Position numbers and translations under genes: made by a program. Under the pieces are notes generated by a model. The model saw nothing but the letters and a program-made list of their open reading frames with translations, searched no databases and was not told where the DNA came from. Positions 18,035 through 26,541 of a stretch of DNA of 64,000 nucleotides are shown here, piece after piece. Each line of letters begins with the position of its first letter. Position 1 is the stretch's first letter. This DNA comes from UBA7330 sp043554545 (GTDB lineage Bacteria > Bacteroidota > Bacteroidia > Cytophagales > Cyclobacteriaceae): contig CP121337.1 in the NCBI GenBank assembly GCA_043554545.1, positions 1,240,001-1,304,000 on the forward strand. The letters run 5' to 3'.

Positions 18035-19225
18035 ATGATCCTGAGTACAGAAAATAAGGATAAAGTACTACGTGAGTTAGCCAGGCTAATTGAGGCTCAT
18101 CGTCAAGCCATCATCGATGCGAATATGCTGGACATGGAGGAGACTAAAGAATTAGACCCTACCCTGGTTGACCGATTGTTAGTAAATGACAAGAAAGTGG
18201 ATGGAATGATTGCCGCCATAGAGGAGGTGATTGCGCTTCAGGACCCACAGGGTAAAGTACTAAATCACTATGACCATCCTAACGGGATGACTGTAGAAAA
18301 CCGTGTTGTTCCATTTGGTAAGATTTTGATTATTTATGAGTCACGTCCGGATGTAACAATTGAAGCAGCAATAAGTGCATTTAAGGCTGGTAATAAGATT
18401 TTACTTAAAGGCGGAAAAGAGGCTAGAAATTCTAATCTTTATTTGGTCATGCTTTGGAATGAAGCGTTAACAAAGTATGGTGTATCTGTTGATTATGTTA
18501 CTTACCTTAACATAGATAGGAAAGAAACCCAGCGAATACTACAGGATAACCCATATAAGGTAGATTTAATTATACCAAGAGGTGGTGAAGGGCTCATCAA
18601 CTACATTAAACAAAATACCACAGTACCTCTGATCGTAAGCGGTAGGGGTAATAACTTCATTTATGTGCATAGCAATGCCAACCTGGAAATGGCATTAAAT
18701 CTTATTCTTAATGGAAAGAGCCGACTGAGTGTTTGCAATGCCATTGATAAAGTGCTTTTTAACACTGATATTCCAGGGTTAGCTGAATGGATGCCCGTGT
18801 TGATGGAAGGAGTGAAGAAAATGAATCTGGATGTTCAAACAGATGGTGCTTTTTTTTCAGCCCTGAATGGCGTCACGCCAATTTCAGGCGAAGCTATCTA
18901 CCATGAAGAATTCCTGTCGCCAAAAATTCTTTTCCGAACAGTAGACAATATGGAAGAAGCGATACAGTTGATCAATAAGTATTCCGGTGGTCATTCTGGA
19001 GTTATCGTATCTGCCGATAACAATTCAGCCGAACAGTTTTTGAATGAGGTAGACTGTGCAGCAGTTTACCACAATGCTTCTTCCCGTTTTACAGATGGCG
19101 GACAGTTTGGATTTGGTGCCGAAATAGCGATTAGTACACAAAAGCTTCATTTTCGTGGTCCTGTAGGTTTGGGTCAATTGGTCACCAATAAGTGGTTTGT
19201 AATGGGACAAGGACAGGTACGATAA
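18035..19225 (+). CDS. proA: Glutamate-5-semialdehyde dehydrogenase
   Basis: ProA reduces gamma-glutamyl phosphate to glutamate semialdehyde with NADPH, the second step of proline synthesis. The 396-residue protein has the ALDH-type fold with YESRPDVTIEAA near 101-112, LLKGGKEARNSN near 123-134, DLIIPRGGEGLI near 177-188 and catalytic Cys234 in LSVCNAIDKV. A late SSRFTDGGQFGFGAEIAIST block is typical for the family. The proB gene follows with a one-base gap, so the two are co-transcribed; the order proA-proB is the reverse of the E. coli operon. Confidence 0.96.
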   Translation: MILSTENKDKVLRELARLIEAHRQAIIDANMLDMEETKELDPTLVDRLLVNDKKVDGMIAAIEEVIALQDPQGKVLNHYDHPNGMTVENRVVPFGKILIIYESRPDVTIEAAISAFKAGNKILLKGGKEARNSNLYLVMLWNEALTKYGVSVDYVTYLNIDRKETQRILQDNPYKVDLIIPRGGEGLINYIKQNTTVPLIVSGRGNNFIYVHSNANLEMALNLILNGKSRLSVCNAIDKVLFNTDIPGLAEWMPVLMEGVKKMNLDVQTDGAFFSALNGVTPISGEAIYHEEFLSPKILFRTVDNMEEAIQLINKYSGGHSGVIVSADNNSAEQFLNEVDCAAVYHNASSRFTDGGQFGFGAEIAISTQKLHFRGPVGLGQLVTNKWFVMGQGQVR

Positions 19226-19226
19226 G

Positions 19227-19988
19227 ATGAAGACAAGATTAGTTGTTAAAATAGGAACGTCTACCCTGACAGCAGGAACCAACAGGATTTCACGAGGTAA
19301 AATTGAAGACATCGCACGACAGTTTGTTGAGCTACAGGATTCCTATGAATTAGTACTGGTTTCTTCTGGAGCCATCGCTACTGCAAGACAATTTGTAGAC
19401 ATCAATGGTTGGTCCAATGTCGTTGATTCCAAACAGGCGATGTCTGCGATTGGTCAACCAAAATTGATGCAGATGTACAGTGAAGTCTTTAGTGATTTTG
19501 GACTAAAAGTCGCACAGTGTTTGCTGACCTATCGGGATTTTGAAAACGAAGAGTCAAAGACCAACACACGTAATACCATAGAAAAGCTACTTTCACATAA
19601 CTATGTCCCCATTATCAATGAAAACGATACCGTGGCTGTGGAGGAAGTGGTCTTAGGAGACAACGACAAATTATCTGCTTTGGTGGCTACCCTTGTAAAA
19701 GCGGATCGGCTGATCATCGCTTCTGATATTGATGGGTTATTTACTAAAAACCCGAATCTTGGTGAGGGCGCCGTATTCATTCCGGAGGTAACTGATCTGA
19801 ACGTCGTAAAAGACTACGTTCAGGAACGGGAGAATGGTCTGGGTACCGGGGGAATGACTTCGAAAATAAGTGCAGTCAGGATTTGTTTTGATCAGGGTAT
19901 AAAGGTTTACCTCGTGAATGGTGGTGTCCAGTTTTTTATAACTAAGAGCTTAAGGGAGGAAATAAGGTTTACAAAGTTTTTGCCTTAA
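19227..19988 (+). CDS. proB: Glutamate 5-kinase (short form without PUA domain)
   Basis: ProB phosphorylates glutamate at the gamma position, the first and feedback-regulated step of proline synthesis. The 253-residue protein consists only of the amino-acid kinase domain, with VVKIGTSTLT at 7-16, the LVSSGAIATA segment, the NENDTVAVEEV motif and the GTGGMTSKISA motif near the end. The enterobacterial enzyme has about 367 residues because of a C-terminal PUA domain that is absent here; the short form is common in this phylum. It pairs with proA immediately upstream. Proline feedback could still work, since the inhibitor site lies in the kinase domain. Confidence 0.95.
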   Translation: MKTRLVVKIGTSTLTAGTNRISRGKIEDIARQFVELQDSYELVLVSSGAIATARQFVDINGWSNVVDSKQAMSAIGQPKLMQMYSEVFSDFGLKVAQCLLTYRDFENEESKTNTRNTIEKLLSHNYVPIINENDTVAVEEVVLGDNDKLSALVATLVKADRLIIASDIDGLFTKNPNLGEGAVFIPEVTDLNVVKDYVQERENGLGTGGMTSKISAVRICFDQGIKVYLVNGGVQFFITKSLREEIRFTKFLP

Positions 19989-20002
19989 ACAGACCATAAG
20001 AA

Positions 20003-20236
20003 CTATTCTTCAAAATGCTTTCGAAGCATTTGCCATTCATCTTCAAGACTACCTTCAAAAAAAGTTTTTCCGGCTCTGCTATACCAATAACGAGCATTAG
20101 ATGAATCCCCTTCTTTTCTGTGTAAGTACGCATGGATCCAGGCGGCTTCTGATGTTGATAAATCCTGAACTAACTCATGGGCGGCCTCCCAGTTTCCTTT
20201 TTGATCTTCTTCTAAAGCTTTGATGTAAGCATTCAT
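20003..20236 (-). CDS. Small conserved hypothetical protein
   Basis: This 77-residue protein looks like a single TPR-like helical hairpin (ALEEDQKGNWEAAHELVQDL) followed by the striking block AAWIHAYLHRKEGDSSNARY and WYSRAGK. I recall similar small proteins as widespread conserved hypotheticals, so it is likely a real gene rather than a chance frame. There is no signal peptide, so it is probably cytoplasmic. It converges on proB with a 14-base gap. The function is unknown. Confidence 0.75.
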   Translation of the reverse strand: MNAYIKALEEDQKGNWEAAHELVQDLSTSEAAWIHAYLHRKEGDSSNARYWYSRAGKTFFEGSLEDEWQMLRKHFEE

Positions 20237-20443
20237 TTGTATGTAGGTTTACATTGGTAACATCTAATCTGCCTGACATGAGTTTTTCATCAATATTTTT
20301 GATCTTACTCATTTCGTGGCATTTTTTTTGTTAATCAAAGATAATATGTATTAGATACTCGAGTTTTCAATTGTGTGTAATTGTTTAACAAAGACAACAT
20401 GATTAAAGAATATTCGTTATTTTGGCTGAAATCTATTAGTAGA

Positions 20444-20605
20444 ATGAGAAACATTTTGATTCTGTGCTTGGTATTTGTTTTTACAGGTTTTTTTTCCGCA
20501 TGTGCTACCGTTAGTTGTCCCACATACAATCGGTTTTCTAATCACCATAAAAACCTGGCCAAGCCCAAAAATGATTATCAAACCAAAACATTTAGTGCAT
20601 TTTAA
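20444..20605 (+). CDS. Putative small lipoprotein
   Basis: This 53-residue frame starts at an internal ATG and encodes a good lipoprotein signal (MRNILILCLVFVFTG followed by the lipobox FSAC), then a short polar tail with CPTYNRFSNHHKN. The open frame continues upstream to 20381, but those residues spoil the signal peptide. Small lipoproteins with a Cys-Pro motif just after the lipidated cysteine occur in this phylum, but I cannot assign a family. Overlapping minus-strand frames have no such signal. Confidence 0.45.
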   Translation: MRNILILCLVFVFTGFFSACATVSCPTYNRFSNHHKNLAKPKNDYQTKTFSAF

Positions 20606-20809
20606 GCTTACTTCTACCCGTAACAAGAGTTTGTTCCATAGTAAGTTATTCGGGTTTCTTTGCAAGGACTTTTCATTCTAACTTTTGTTATCAATTCATC
20701 CTTCTTGTATTTTAGTTAGCGGAATTCTTCCATTTGCAGTGTTTTAACGTAAATCAAGTACCTACCTAACATGGGTGTCTTATATATCACAAACTGAAAG
20801 TAAAAGACA

Positions 20810-21016
20810 ATGAAAAAATATGAGTATAAAATATTGACTATTAGTGCTTTTCATCTGAAGAAGCCTGAATTTCAAGCAGAATTAGATGAGAAATTCAACA
20901 TCTGGGGTGATGAAGGGTGGGACCTCGTAAAGATGGAGCCTGTGAATGGTGGTTTTTGGCTTCATTGGGCAACAACTTCTAAATATTTAGTTGTTTTTAA
21001 GAGAGAAAAGTTGTGA
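20810..21016 (+). CDS. DUF4177 domain-containing protein
   Basis: This 68-residue protein matches the DUF4177 family: it begins KKYEYKILTI, has the central LDEKFNIWGDEGWDLVKMEP and ends with KYLVVFKRE. The family is a small alpha/beta domain of unknown function found across bacteria. Its stop codon abuts the start of the Crp-like regulator, so the two are probably transcribed together. Confidence 0.85.
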   Translation: MKKYEYKILTISAFHLKKPEFQAELDEKFNIWGDEGWDLVKMEPVNGGFWLHWATTSKYLVVFKREKL

Positions 21017-21619
21017 ATGATTTCACTTATTTACAAGGCTGAAATGGAAAAAACGTTATTTGATTTTATTTCTAAGTATGTCACGCTTACCAAAGATGAA
21101 AAGGACATAATTATCTCTTTAGACATATTTCGATCGATTAAAAAAGGGACAGTCATACTTAAACAAGGACAATGTTCTGATGAGGGATATTTTGTTTTGA
21201 AGGGATGTTTGAGAACTTATTACATAATTGAAGGTGAAGAAAAGACCACTGAATTTTATACAGAAATGGAGGGTATTACACCAAACTGTGTACTCAGTAA
21301 GCAACCTTCTGAATATTATGTTTCAAGTGTGGAAGATTCAATCATCACAGTATCAAATCCCGATATGGAAGAAGAGGTTTTCGAAAAATTCCCAAAATTC
21401 GAAACACTTTGTCGCATACTATCTGAACAGCTCTTGGCAAAAAATCAAAGTTCTTTCGATGAGTTTAAAACCTCATCTCCTGAAAAAAGGTATTTGAGCC
21501 TTCTTCAGAACAGACCAGATTTATTAAACCGAGCGCCCCAGCATCAGCTTGCAAGTTATTTAGGGATCACCCCACAATCCCTCAGCCGCATGCGTGCAAG
21601 AATTGTTGGAAAAAAGTAG
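21017..21619 (+). CDS. Crp/Fnr-family transcriptional regulator
   Basis: The 200-residue protein has a cyclic-nucleotide-binding-like jelly roll (IKKGTVILKQGQCSDEGYFV near 41-60, then LKGCLRTYYI) and a C-terminal helix-turn-helix (HQLASYLGITPQSLSRMRARI). No Fnr-type cysteine cluster is seen and the cAMP-contact motif is not conserved, so the ligand is unknown. It belongs to the short Bacteroidota Crp-like regulators that often sit beside genes for alcohol dehydrogenases or other redox enzymes; a decayed alcohol dehydrogenase pseudogene lies just downstream. The start at 21017 directly follows the DUF4177 stop; a later ATG at 21044 is possible. Confidence 0.88.
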   Translation: MISLIYKAEMEKTLFDFISKYVTLTKDEKDIIISLDIFRSIKKGTVILKQGQCSDEGYFVLKGCLRTYYIIEGEEKTTEFYTEMEGITPNCVLSKQPSEYYVSSVEDSIITVSNPDMEEEVFEKFPKFETLCRILSEQLLAKNQSSFDEFKTSSPEKRYLSLLQNRPDLLNRAPQHQLASYLGITPQSLSRMRARIVGKK

Positions 21620-21649
21620 CGGAAAAGTCAAGACCAATAAATATTAATA

Positions 21650-22070
21650 ATTGGAGTAACAGACTCGGTAGGTTTCGCGACGATACAAAGAGCCAAATAG
21701 TATGTGGCTGACGTGACTGGGGCATCTAGTTTAGCCGAGGAACTGCTTGTTAAAAAGTTGGGTGTTTCTTTCTAAAATCATATTTTATGTTAGAGAAGTA
21801 TCAGCCCAACTAACAGAGAAATTTGCCAAAATATTGATGTTTCCAGGCAAGACCTCCAAAAAGCTACAGAGAAAGCATTTAGTAAGTGGATGTGTCTATC
21901 ATACTGTCGGAGGTTTGTATTATGTGGATGAAACAATTGAACAACTGAAGTTGATTAGCGAACTGTGGGAAAAGGGAACATATAAAACCGTGATTGATCG
22001 TGTATATTATTTTGAACAAATATTTGATCCCCCCAAATATCTGGATACAGGCAGAAAAAAGGAAATATAG
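21650..22070 (+). pseudogene. Decayed zinc-type alcohol dehydrogenase / quinone oxidoreductase (MDR) remnant
   Basis: Two fragments in different frames read as parts of one medium-chain dehydrogenase. From 21650 the frame gives IGVTDSVGFATIQRAK, a stop, then YVADVTGASS and ELLVKKLG, matching the Rossmann segment GASGSVGTAAVQLAK-Y-GAEVTGVCST-LVKSLG of NAD(P)-dependent alcohol dehydrogenases. From about 21838, in another frame, GKTSKKLQ is followed by GGLYYVDETI, then LISELWEKGTYKTVIDRVYY and LDTGRKKE, matching the family C-terminus (GKYKPVIDRTYPLEEI, VDTGRKKGN). The N-terminal half, including the zinc or substrate domain, and about 60-100 middle residues are missing. An in-frame stop, at least one frameshift and deletions show it is dead. 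It follows a Crp-like regulator that may once have controlled it. Confidence 0.82.
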
Positions 22071-22283
22071 GATTACAAGTTAGGGAGGAATAAGAATGCA
22101 AGACAGTCTGGATTTAAATTGGTGCACTACAATTTTGGAATCTTAGAAAATGTACTAAACCTAGATAGATACCTTAAATGGTTTCAATTCTGTATTTAAA
22201 CTTTACCGATCAATAAAGGCATTTGTTGGATGGCTAGGTTGAAGTGATGCCTTATGTAGACAGGTAAAATAAATACCAGAGCC
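22071..22283. other. Gene-free gap between pseudogene and aldo/keto reductase
   Basis: No frame, hairpin or repeat of note was seen in this stretch. It probably contains further decayed sequence. Confidence 0.4.
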
Positions 22284-23198
22284 TTACTTTAATTCCTCAA
22301 CCATTCTTTTTCTTATCTCTAGATCTGGTAATTTCCCAATTCCGGCACCCATGTTGTCGATCATGTGTATGGGATTGTCAGTTCCCGGGATCACGCAGGT
22401 GACCGCAGGATGGGAGAGGATATATTTTAGAAAGAATTGACCCCAGCTGGTGCAATCAAACTCTTGCGCGTAGCCAGGTAATCCCTTCCCGTTCACCATC
22501 CTGAAAAGTGAGCCGCCTTCATAGGGCTGATTGATGATAACCGCTACGCCTTTGTCCTTTGCCAGCGGCAGGATTCGTTCTTCTACTTTTCTGCTGACGA
22601 TTGAGTAATTGATTTGCAGGAAATCAACAGGATGATTTCTAAGTATTTGTTCAATGTTATCATAAGCACTTTCGGTATAGTGTGTGATCCCCAGGTACCT
22701 GATTTTGCCTTGCTCTTTCCAGGAGCGAAGAGTCTCCAGGTGTGTACGCCAATCAACCAGATTATGAATCTGCATCAGGTCTACCTGGTCTCTGCCCATG
22801 CGATTAAATGAACGATTCATTTGTTCCATCCCTTCATTCTTTCCACGGGTCCAAACCTTGGTAGCCATGAATAGTTGATCGTTAATGCCCATTAATGAAG
22901 AGAGGTCCCCAACTACTTGCTCAGAACTACCATACATGGGAGAACTGTCAATCACTGACCCTCCTTTTTCCAATAATATTCTTAAAACATCTGCTAAGGG
23001 ATCTCTTTCAGAATCAGAAGGACCTACGTCAAAGGTTTGCCAGGTGCCAACGCCTACAATAGGTATGGGCTCACCCGAAGAAGGTATTTTTCGTTTCATC
23101 ACAGACTCTGTTGTAATAATTGAGGGACCTTTAAAATGGGCCATTAGCGGACTTGCACTTATGGCTGCCAGATAGCTTAAGTATTCTCTTCTGTTCAT
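22284..23198 (-). CDS. Exported aldo/keto reductase
   Basis: The 304-residue protein starts with a twin-arginine-like signal (MNRREYLSYLAAISASPLMA), suggesting export to the periplasm, followed by an aldo/keto reductase TIM barrel. The catalytic tetrad is present: Asp84 in VIDSSPMYG, Tyr89, Lys114 in ATKVW and His145 in MQIHN. The NADPH-binding end shows VIPGTDNPIHMIDN. Family members reduce carbonyls; a periplasmic member would need an unusual cofactor source, or cofactor bound before Tat export. It lies upstream of nothing obviously related and shares the strand with the carotenoid genes, 39 bases from crtY. Confidence 0.88.
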   Translation of the reverse strand: MNRREYLSYLAAISASPLMAHFKGPSIITTESVMKRKIPSSGEPIPIVGVGTWQTFDVGPSDSERDPLADVLRILLEKGGSVIDSSPMYGSSEQVVGDLSSLMGINDQLFMATKVWTRGKNEGMEQMNRSFNRMGRDQVDLMQIHNLVDWRTHLETLRSWKEQGKIRYLGITHYTESAYDNIEQILRNHPVDFLQINYSIVSRKVEERILPLAKDKGVAVIINQPYEGGSLFRMVNGKGLPGYAQEFDCTSWGQFFLKYILSHPAVTCVIPGTDNPIHMIDNMGAGIGKLPDLEIRKRMVEELK

Positions 23199-23237
23199 TC
23201 CCTAATAAAGTTAAAAAAAGAAAAAATCAATGGATGA

Positions 23238-24389
23238 CTAGAACTTGAAAATTCTCTGGAGAATGGTCTTGGTAAACAAGACCTTATCAAAGGTATTCAT
23301 AAGCTTCAATTCCTGACCAAAATTCGTTTCTTCATCCAGAAAAGAAAAAATGGTCTCAATATCGTTTTTATGATACATATCGCTAAAAAGCTGAGGACCC
23401 AGGTCATTGTTATTCAAAAGAACATCCAGAAACAGAGAATCATACATTTGGAAACGATTCCTGAATAAATCCTGGGAGGGCATCTGATCCCGCTTAAGAT
23501 TGTCAAGAATCAACTGGCTTTTTCTCTCAGCATTTTTAAACGAATAGCCGGAGGATCCTTTAACCCAACCCCCAGCTGTACCAATCTTAGTGATAAATTC
23601 ATTGTTATATTTATGGAATGGGTAATCAGTCATGGGTATGATTCCCTCTTCTTGTTGTTTGATAGTAAACTGATCTATTAGTAAGATTTCGCTAACATAC
23701 TGCTTAAGATAATTCTCATATGTTTCTTTACTTACCAGTGATGGAGAAAAAAAGGTAAATTCTACAAGAGCTTTTCGCTTAGTAAATGGCAGGATGTAGG
23801 TGAAACTTGTGGTGTCGGGATATCTTAACCGGTAATCCATCATCGTGAAGGCGTCAGGTGTAAAAACATCTTTCTGAGTTTCTATGACCCAACCGGTAAA
23901 ATGTTGTTTTAGCTGAATGTGCTGATTACCTTTCTTAAAGAAGTCCGATGGGATTCTGCTGTCAAAGACATGATCAGCCTGAAATGTCTGAACATTGGTA
24001 AAGATTTTATTGGGTAATCCCTGATCAATGGATTTAACCTCTGTATGTATCGTGGTGATATTTTCAAGTTGCTTTAATTGTTTAAACGCACTGTTATAGA
24101 AATCAATCCCCTTCACCATTTTGTAAGTATAGGCACCAAGCTCTATAACCGTATGTTTATAATTTCCAATGAAAAGTGTTTTCTCCCAGGTCTCAGACAC
24201 GATCTCATCCCACTTACCAGGTCCTTTTTCCCAAAAACACCAGGTCCGGTCATTTTGATCCTTTTTATTTTTTTCCAGGATCAGGATTTTTTTGGATTGG
24301 AAATATGGATCTTCCGACATCGCGAGTGCCAGATGTAACCCGGCAGCTCCACCCCCGATAATGGCATAATCAAATAGGGTAGAATCCAT
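23238..24389 (-). CDS. crtY: Lycopene beta-cyclase
   Basis: CrtY cyclises the psi ends of lycopene to beta-ionone rings. The 383-residue protein has an N-terminal FAD/NAD dinucleotide fold (YAIIGGGAAGLHLA at 8-21), the RTWCFWEKGPG block near 48-58 that is characteristic of CrtY-type cyclases, and the PFTKRKALVEFT, YPFHKYNNEF and GTAGGWVKGSSGYSF segments. Its start overlaps the 3' end of cruF by 20 bases, so the genes are co-transcribed. With CruF and CrtD-like enzymes present, one ring per molecule is expected (gamma-carotene derivatives). This product assignment is inference. Confidence 0.92.
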   Translation of the reverse strand: MDSTLFDYAIIGGGAAGLHLALAMSEDPYFQSKKILILEKNKKDQNDRTWCFWEKGPGKWDEIVSETWEKTLFIGNYKHTVIELGAYTYKMVKGIDFYNSAFKQLKQLENITTIHTEVKSIDQGLPNKIFTNVQTFQADHVFDSRIPSDFFKKGNQHIQLKQHFTGWVIETQKDVFTPDAFTMMDYRLRYPDTTSFTYILPFTKRKALVEFTFFSPSLVSKETYENYLKQYVSEILLIDQFTIKQQEEGIIPMTDYPFHKYNNEFITKIGTAGGWVKGSSGYSFKNAERKSQLILDNLKRDQMPSQDLFRNRFQMYDSLFLDVLLNNNDLGPQLFSDMYHKNDIETIFSFLDEETNFGQELKLMNTFDKVLFTKTILQRIFKF

Positions 24390-25020
24390 AGAAATAGGTA
24401 AAGAAGATCAATTGTGCAAGATATACATGAATAGAGAAGGTTAAATCACCATTTAGCTTAGACCTGCAATAAACATAGTGCAAAAAGGCAGAGATTATGA
24501 ACCATGATAGGTAATTATTCCATGGGGGATCACCCTGACTAAATGTCCAAAAGTCAAGCATGGGAGCTGCCCGTTCGATGAAAAGATCTAGAAATACCAT
24601 AAGTGAAGCTCCAGAGATAATTCTAAGGGTATCATGCTTAAAAAGGCGATTTGAGATAGCAGCAGTAACCAATGTAAGTACCATCCAGTTGACACCGATT
24701 AACCAGGGCACACCATCAATTTTAGGACCTAGTTTCGCTCCGTAAGCATATGCGCCAAAGAGGAAGTCATGGTGAACACCTACCCATTCAACAGCCATAC
24801 CTGTAATAAAGAATAGGAGGGATGTTAATAGCTTCTTTTGTGTATCAATAGGAAAGGTAATGATTACCAATGAGCCGATAACAATTAAATTAATTGGGGT
24901 TTTACTGATGAACCAGTCAAAATGACCAAAAGAGATGCCGATGAGGGCTGAAATGTGAAACAGCCAGACCAGGAAAACTGCAACATTGGTTTTGGTCAAT
25001 ATTTTTTGAGAGCTAGTCAA
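24370..25020 (-). CDS. cruF: Carotenoid 1,2-hydratase CruF-like membrane protein
   Basis: This polytopic membrane protein (about 216 residues from the chosen start, with six or seven hydrophobic segments) belongs to the CruF / bisanhydrobacterioruberin hydratase family. It has the signature GMAVEWVGVHHDFLFGAYAY and YGAKLGPKIDGVPW region and a later VFLDLFIERAAPMLDFW segment. CruF hydrates the 1',2' double bond of an acyclic carotenoid end. The frame is open to an ATG at 25101, but those 27 residues are only an out-of-frame reading of the conserved crtI 3' end. I therefore favour the TTG at 25020, which overlaps the upstream stop by eight bases; a TTG at 25044 is also possible. Confidence 0.88.
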   Translation of the reverse strand: MTSSQKILTKTNVAVFLVWLFHISALIGISFGHFDWFISKTPINLIVIGSLVIITFPIDTQKKLLTSLLFFITGMAVEWVGVHHDFLFGAYAYGAKLGPKIDGVPWLIGVNWMVLTLVTAAISNRLFKHDTLRIISGASLMVFLDLFIERAAPMLDFWTFSQGDPPWNNYLSWFIISAFLHYVYCRSKLNGDLTFSIHVYLAQLIFFTYFYGFYPI

Positions 25021-26482
25021 TTGCTGGAATTTGATCTGTGGCAATTTTAGCTGATAACAAACAAAGTGGAATGCCTCCACCAGGATGAACTGATCCACCA
25101 CAAAAAAACAGGTTTTTATAGGCTCCTGAAAAGTTTGGGTGTCTTAGAAAGGCCGCGAATTTTGAATTACTTGAAGTTCCGTATAAGGAACCCTGATGTG
25201 AGCTGGTCTTTTCTTCGATTCCTTTCGGATCAAGAATATCCTCTGTGACAATGTGATCTTCCAGTTTTACTTTTAAAACCCGACTGATTTTTTGAATGAT
25301 ATGCTTTCGTGCTGCTGAAATTAATTGATCCCAATCTTGCCCAAAATTGCCAGGTGCATTGATCATGACAAACCAATTTTCACAACCATCAGGAGCATCT
25401 GTAGGTTCTTCTTTGCTTGTGATGTTGATGTATACAGTCGGATCATTGTAAAGGTCTTGATTTTCAAATATGTGTTGAAACTCCATCTGATAATTAGATG
25501 AAAACAGGATATTGTGTAAATCCAGTTCTTTGAATGTTCTGTTTATGCCCCAATAGAAGATGACTGCAGAACTCGACCGTTCCTGTTTAAGGATTTTTTT
25601 AGGGTGTTTTGCCTCAGGTAATAATTGCTTGTATGTAGAAAACACATCCATGTTTGTGACAACCACATCACTTTGATATTCTGCTTTAGGAGTCTTGATT
25701 CCTGTTGCTTGATTTCCTGCTAACAAGATCTTTTCCACCGGTTCACTAAAATAAAAAGATATTCCTACTTTTTGAGCCAGCCGATAAAGACTTTGGGAAA
25801 TCTCATGCATGCCTCCTTTAGGAAAAAAAGTGCCATAATACATTTCCAGATGAGGAATCATAGACATGATGCCGGGCGTGGAGTAAGGTGAGGATCCGTT
25901 GTAGGTGGCATACCGATTAAAAAGCTGAACTAGTTTCGGATCTGAAAAATAGTTTTGGTTGACTTCATTGAGGGTATTGTTCAGATGAAGTTTACCAATC
26001 TGAAGGATGGATTTTAGCGTATCCTTAGAAAGATAGGTGCCCAATTTGTGTAATGACTTTTCCAAAAAGATGTTTGCAGTCAGATCATATTTTTCTTTAT
26101 TTCTTTCCAGATAATCGCTCAGTTTTTCTCTATTTACCTGAAAACTTTCAGAAGTTTGTTCAATGAAATCTTCTTTATCAGCTGAAACTGAAAATGTGTG
26201 TCCATCTTCCCAGAAATAATTGCAGATAGTTGATTTTCTGATATACTCAAAATCAGAGGTAGGGTCAATATCAAATAATTGAAACAATTCATCAACGAGG
26301 TGAGGCATGGTGAACAGGGAAGGGCCGAAGTCAAAACGATAACCTTGATTGCTGAAAGCATGTAGTTTACCACCAGCATAGGAATTGGCTTCAAATACTT
26401 TGACTTCATAACCCTTCTTCCGGAGTCGAAGGGCACTCGCTAATCCGGCAATACCGGAACCTATAACGATGGCTTTAGGCAT
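25013..26482 (-). CDS. crtD: Phytoene desaturase family protein, probably CrtD-type 3,4-desaturase
   Basis: The 489-residue flavoprotein starts with the dinucleotide-binding motif VIGSGIAGLASALRLRKKGY and an FAD-binding YAGGKLHAF segment. It ends with the CrtI-family C-terminal signature FFCGGSVHPGGGIPLCLLSA. Family members desaturate or isomerise carotenoids. The neighbours cruF, crtY and crtA, and the lack of crtB, favour CrtD (1-hydroxycarotenoid 3,4-desaturase) over the main phytoene desaturase CrtI, but sequence alone by eye does not settle this. It overlaps cruF and follows crtA after 59 bases. Confidence 0.85.
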   Translation of the reverse strand: MPKAIVIGSGIAGLASALRLRKKGYEVKVFEANSYAGGKLHAFSNQGYRFDFGPSLFTMPHLVDELFQLFDIDPTSDFEYIRKSTICNYFWEDGHTFSVSADKEDFIEQTSESFQVNREKLSDYLERNKEKYDLTANIFLEKSLHKLGTYLSKDTLKSILQIGKLHLNNTLNEVNQNYFSDPKLVQLFNRYATYNGSSPYSTPGIMSMIPHLEMYYGTFFPKGGMHEISQSLYRLAQKVGISFYFSEPVEKILLAGNQATGIKTPKAEYQSDVVVTNMDVFSTYKQLLPEAKHPKKILKQERSSSAVIFYWGINRTFKELDLHNILFSSNYQMEFQHIFENQDLYNDPTVYINITSKEEPTDAPDGCENWFVMINAPGNFGQDWDQLISAARKHIIQKISRVLKVKLEDHIVTEDILDPKGIEEKTSSHQGSLYGTSSNSKFAAFLRHPNFSGAYKNLFFCGGSVHPGGGIPLCLLSAKIATDQIPAID

Positions 26483-26541
26483 GGATCATTGATTGATGAA
26501 TAAATAAATATAACCAGCTATTCATTTCTTTGTTAGGTATG

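Noticed and set aside
20417..20665. Minus-strand frame opposite the small lipoprotein
   Set aside because: It lacks a signal or family resemblance; the plus-strand frame has a good lipobox.
25021..25101. N-terminal extension of CruF from the ATG at 25101
   Set aside because: These residues are an out-of-frame reading of the conserved crtD C-terminus and do not match CruF proteins.
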